64,000 bases of DNA from Mycolicibacterium sp. CH28 (GTDB lineage Bacteria; Actinomycetota; Actinomycetes; Mycobacteriales; Mycobacteriaceae): contig NZ_SRLQ01000014.1 of the NCBI RefSeq assembly GCF_004745805.1, positions 248,001-312,000 of the forward strand, read 5' to 3'. The notes under the pieces were generated by a model. It ran no database searches. It saw only the letters and a program-made list of their open reading frames with translations, and was not told the origin of the DNA. The translations under genes were made by a program, and so were the position numbers. Every line of letters begins with the position of its first letter. Within the stretch, counting starts at the first letter, position 1. This document shows, piece by piece, positions 61,945 through 64,000 of the stretch.

Positions 61945-63018
61945 GTGAGCCTCAGTCTCGGGATCGTCGGCCTGCCCAACGTGGGAAAATCGACCCTTTT
62001 CAACGCGTTGACCCGCAATAACGTGCTGGCGGCGAATTACCCGTTCGCCACGATCGAGCCGAACGAAGGTGTCGTTCCGCTGCCGGACCCGCGGCTGGAC
62101 AAGCTCGCCGAGATCTTCGGTTCCGAGAAGACGCTGCCGGCCCCGGTCACTTTCGTCGACATCGCCGGCATCGTGAAGGGTGCGTCGGAGGGCGCGGGCC
62201 TGGGCAACAAGTTCCTGGCTAACATCCGTGAGTGCGACGCCATCTGTCAGGTGGTGCGGGTGTTCGCCGACGACGACGTGGTCCACGTCGACGGCAGGGT
62301 GGACCCGAAGTCCGACATCGAGGTCATCGACACCGAACTGATCCTGGCCGATATGCAGACCTTGGAGAAGGCGGTGCCCCGGCTGGAGAAGGAAGCTCGC
62401 AACAACAAGGAGCGCAAGCCGGTCCACGAGGCGGCCGTCGCCGCCCAGCAGGTGCTCAACGAGGGCACCACCTTGTTCGCCAGCGGCCAGGATTGGTCGT
62501 TGCTGCGCGAACTGAACCTGATGACTACCAAGCCATTCCTGTATGTGTTCAACGCCGACGAGTCGGTGCTGACCGACTCGTCGCGCATCGCCGAGCTTCG
62601 TGAGATGGTCGCCCCGGCTGACGTGGTGTTCCTGGACGCCAAGATCGAGGCGGAGCTGGCCGAACTCGACGACGAATCCGCGATGGAACTGCTGGAGTCG
62701 ATCGGGCAGACCGAACGTGGCCTGGATGCCTTGGCGCGGGCCGGTTTCCACACTCTGAACTTGCAGACCTACCTGACCGCGGGCCCGAAAGAGGCGCGCG
62801 CGTGGACGATTCACCGCGGCGACACCGCACCCAAGGCCGCCGGTGTGATCCACTCCGACTTTGAGAAGGGCTTCATCAAGGCCGAGATCGTGTCCTTCGA
62901 CGATCTGGTGGAGGCCGGTTCGATGGCCGCCGCGAAGGCGGCGGGCAAGGTGCGGATGGAGGGCAAGGACTACGTCATGGTCGACGGTGACGTCGTGGAG
63001 TTCCGTTTCAACGTGTAG
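61945..63018 (+). CDS. ychF: Redox-regulated ATPase/GTPase YchF (OLA1 family)
   Basis: A 357-residue OBG-type P-loop protein, equal in length to M. tuberculosis Rv1112. Seen: G1 GLPNVGKST, G3 DIAGIVKGASEGAG, and a non-canonical G4 (FNADES instead of NKxD), which in the family means ATP preference. The C-terminal TGS domain ends DVVEFRFNV. It binds ribosomes and acts in stress adaptation. The start is GTG at 61945. A short copy of its last codons lies downstream at 63486-63530. Confidence 0.94.
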   Translation: MSLSLGIVGLPNVGKSTLFNALTRNNVLAANYPFATIEPNEGVVPLPDPRLDKLAEIFGSEKTLPAPVTFVDIAGIVKGASEGAGLGNKFLANIRECDAICQVVRVFADDDVVHVDGRVDPKSDIEVIDTELILADMQTLEKAVPRLEKEARNNKERKPVHEAAVAAQQVLNEGTTLFASGQDWSLLRELNLMTTKPFLYVFNADESVLTDSSRIAELREMVAPADVVFLDAKIEAELAELDDESAMELLESIGQTERGLDALARAGFHTLNLQTYLTAGPKEARAWTIHRGDTAPKAAGVIHSDFEKGFIKAEIVSFDDLVEAGSMAAAKAAGKVRMEGKDYVMVDGDVVEFRFNV

Positions 63019-63063
63019 GCAACGCTGCCCACGCCAAACCGCCGAGCAAGGAGTCCCGCCACA

Positions 63064-63429
63064 ATGTCAGATCAGTTGCCGCCGTGCCCGGCGTGCGGCG
63101 AGGCGTTCACCTACGAGCAGGGGGCGCTCTTGGTGTGCCCGATGTGCGGCCACGAATGGTCGGCCGATGAGGTGTCCGATGTCGATCCGGTGCATGCCGG
63201 GGGCGCGGTCAAGGACTCGGTCGGCAACGTCCTCGCTGACGGAGACACTGTGATCGTCGCGACGACCGTAAAGGTCAAGGGCGGCGGTGGCGGGGTCATC
63301 AAAGCCGGTACGAAGGTTCGTGGCATCCGGCTCATCTCCGATGGCGTCGGCGATCACGACATCGATGCAAATGTCCCCGGTTTCGGTCGCATGCAGCTCA
63401 AGTCGAGCGTGGTCAAGAAGGTCGTCTGA
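63064..63429 (+). CDS. YjdM/PhnA-type zinc ribbon protein
   Basis: A 121-residue protein with an N-terminal zinc ribbon (CPACGEAFTYEQGALLVCPMCGHEW, two CxxC pairs) and a C-terminal SH3-like beta domain (VKDSVGNVLADGDTVIV then KVKGGGGGVIKAGTKVRGI). This is the YjdM (formerly PhnA) family, whose role in phosphonate use is doubtful. Start ATG at 63064 with AAGGAG upstream. It is 45 bases from ychF and likely transcribed with it or alone. Confidence 0.88.
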   Translation: MSDQLPPCPACGEAFTYEQGALLVCPMCGHEWSADEVSDVDPVHAGGAVKDSVGNVLADGDTVIVATTVKVKGGGGGVIKAGTKVRGIRLISDGVGDHDIDANVPGFGRMQLKSSVVKKVV

Positions 63430-63485
63430 CCGGCGGCAATTGCGATCAACGAAAACGCGATGCGGACACCCCGGTAGCGCGTGAC

Positions 63486-63530
63486 GTTCATCGGTGCCGG
63501 ATTGTGGTCGAGTTCCGCTTCAACGTGCGG
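63486..63530 (+). repeat. Partial duplicate of the ychF 3' end
   Basis: The stretch GTCGAGTTCCGCTTCAACGT encodes VEFRFNV and differs from the last ychF codons by two bases over about 21 (both changes are synonymous or at a codon edge). It lies 470 bases behind the ychF stop and reads on without the stop into CGGCCCGCGG. It may mark a past tandem duplication or rearrangement; chance is not excluded. Confidence 0.4.
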
Positions 63531-63632
63531 CCCGCGGAAGACGAACTGGCGGGAACCTGTCGGGGTGCGCGCCTAGCGTGTGGGCGTTCAAGCATCCGCC
63601 GATGATTCGGCAAACCCCTCAGGAGGAACCCG

Positions 63633-64000
63633 GTGAAATTCGTTTCGACCCGCATAATCACAGCAGACGTCAACAGGTTGGTTGCCTTCTACGAGATGGT
63701 CACCGAAACCGCCGCGGTCTGGGGAAACGAACTCTTCGCGGAGATCCCGACGCCAGTCGGGACAATTGCTGTTGGCAGCGATAAGACCGTCCCACTGTTT
63801 GGCCTAGGGTCTGCCGAGCCAGCGGCTAATCGAACGGCCATCCTCGAGTTCATCGTGGACGATGTGGACGCAGAGTATGAGCGGCTCCGCGGGAACATCG
63901 GCGAAGTGGTGACCGAACCCACGACGATGCCATGGGGTAATCGCGCTCTGCTGTTTCGCGACCCGGACGGAAACTTGGTCAATTTGTTCACGCCAGTCAC
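63633..64000 (+). CDS. VOC-family (glyoxalase-like) protein, partial
   Basis: The first 122 codons of a vicinal oxygen chelate protein, cut by the right window edge. The start is GTG at 63633 with AGGAGG seven bases upstream, a strong site. The end in view reads LLFRDPDGNLVNLF, the usual C-terminal strand of a VOC module; the length in view covers about one full module. Function could be glyoxalase, dioxygenase-like or ligand binding. It lies 203 bases behind the YjdM-like gene. Confidence 0.83.
   Translation, partial: MKFVSTRIITADVNRLVAFYEMVTETAAVWGNELFAEIPTPVGTIAVGSDKTVPLFGLGSAEPAANRTAILEFIVDDVDAEYERLRGNIGEVVTEPTTMPWGNRALLFRDPDGNLVNLFTPV

Noticed and set aside
61852..62853. N-terminal extension of the Arg/Pro-rich membrane protein by 334 codons
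   Set aside because: It runs antisense to ychF; the start at 61851 fits the hydrophobic N-terminus.

Overview
This is a high-GC actinobacterial chromosome segment, almost certainly from a non-tuberculous mycobacterium (Mycolicibacterium type). The evidence is the number of recognisable mycobacterial families in one order: PE-PPE-domain esterases, an LpqV-like lipoprotein, EchA8/EchA9, FadA3, LipU, Cbs-Pra-MetB, GreA, Mca, the short-chain Z-prenyl synthase, CoaA, DesA2, PhoH2, Fum-GlpX, a 13E12-type HNH protein, 3-beta-HSD, XseAB, IspH and YchF. From memory, the stretch from about 8.1 kb to 63 kb follows M. tuberculosis H37Rv Rv1062 to Rv1112. No tRNA, rRNA, CRISPR, intact insertion sequence or prophage was seen. 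Coding density is very high and no gap exceeds 300 bases.

Layout. 1-6.2 kb: a divergent amine-uptake locus. A PotA-type ATPase (cut by the window edge) and a class III aminotransferase point left; a Tat-exported lipoprotein receptor, two permeases and a Rieske oxygenase point right, with a perfect 16-base palindrome between. 6.3-8.1 kb: an ankyrin protein and an AAC(2')-type acetyltransferase. 8.1-17.1 kb: a run of serine hydrolases (two patatins, three PE-PPE-domain esterases, one membrane alpha/beta hydrolase) with an LpqV-like lipoprotein, a cupin thiol dioxygenase and a rhodanese. 17.1-23.6 kb: acyl-CoA metabolism (EchA8, EchA9, FadA3), a Bax-inhibitor-like membrane protein, a GDSL esterase and a LipU-like esterase. 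23.7-27.8 kb: transsulfuration (Cbs, MetB) around two tandem proline-rich RDD proteins. 27.8-34.9 kb: GPP34 protein, GreA, Mca, a DUF255 protein, hemolysin III and Z-prenyl synthase. 35-46 kb: CoaA, DUF885 protein, SHMT, DesA2, PhoH2 with a small upstream gene, polysaccharide deacetylase, antiporter, fumarase and GlpX.

46-64 kb: DUF4245 protein, dienelactone hydrolase, a 13E12/HNH gene with an SOS box over its start, debris of a PAS-GGDEF gene, an AI-2E-type exporter, an SDR/epimerase pair and a 3-beta-HSD that each carry a KstR-type box, a TetR operon with a candidate operator, XseAB, IspH, YchF, a YjdM-like protein and a VOC protein running off the right edge.

Points most worth a second look: the long, insert-bearing SHMT at the place where M. 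tuberculosis has a short GlyA1; the 43-codon gene overlapping phoH2 (phoAT candidate); the two exact KstR-type motifs; the LexA-type box over a 13E12 start codon; the decayed PAS-GGDEF gene; and the PE-PPE esterases without PE/PPE heads at the position of PE_PGRS19/20. I did not find an obviously new multi-gene system. The closest candidate is the three-gene TetR operon at 54-56 kb, which contains an unrecognised protein.
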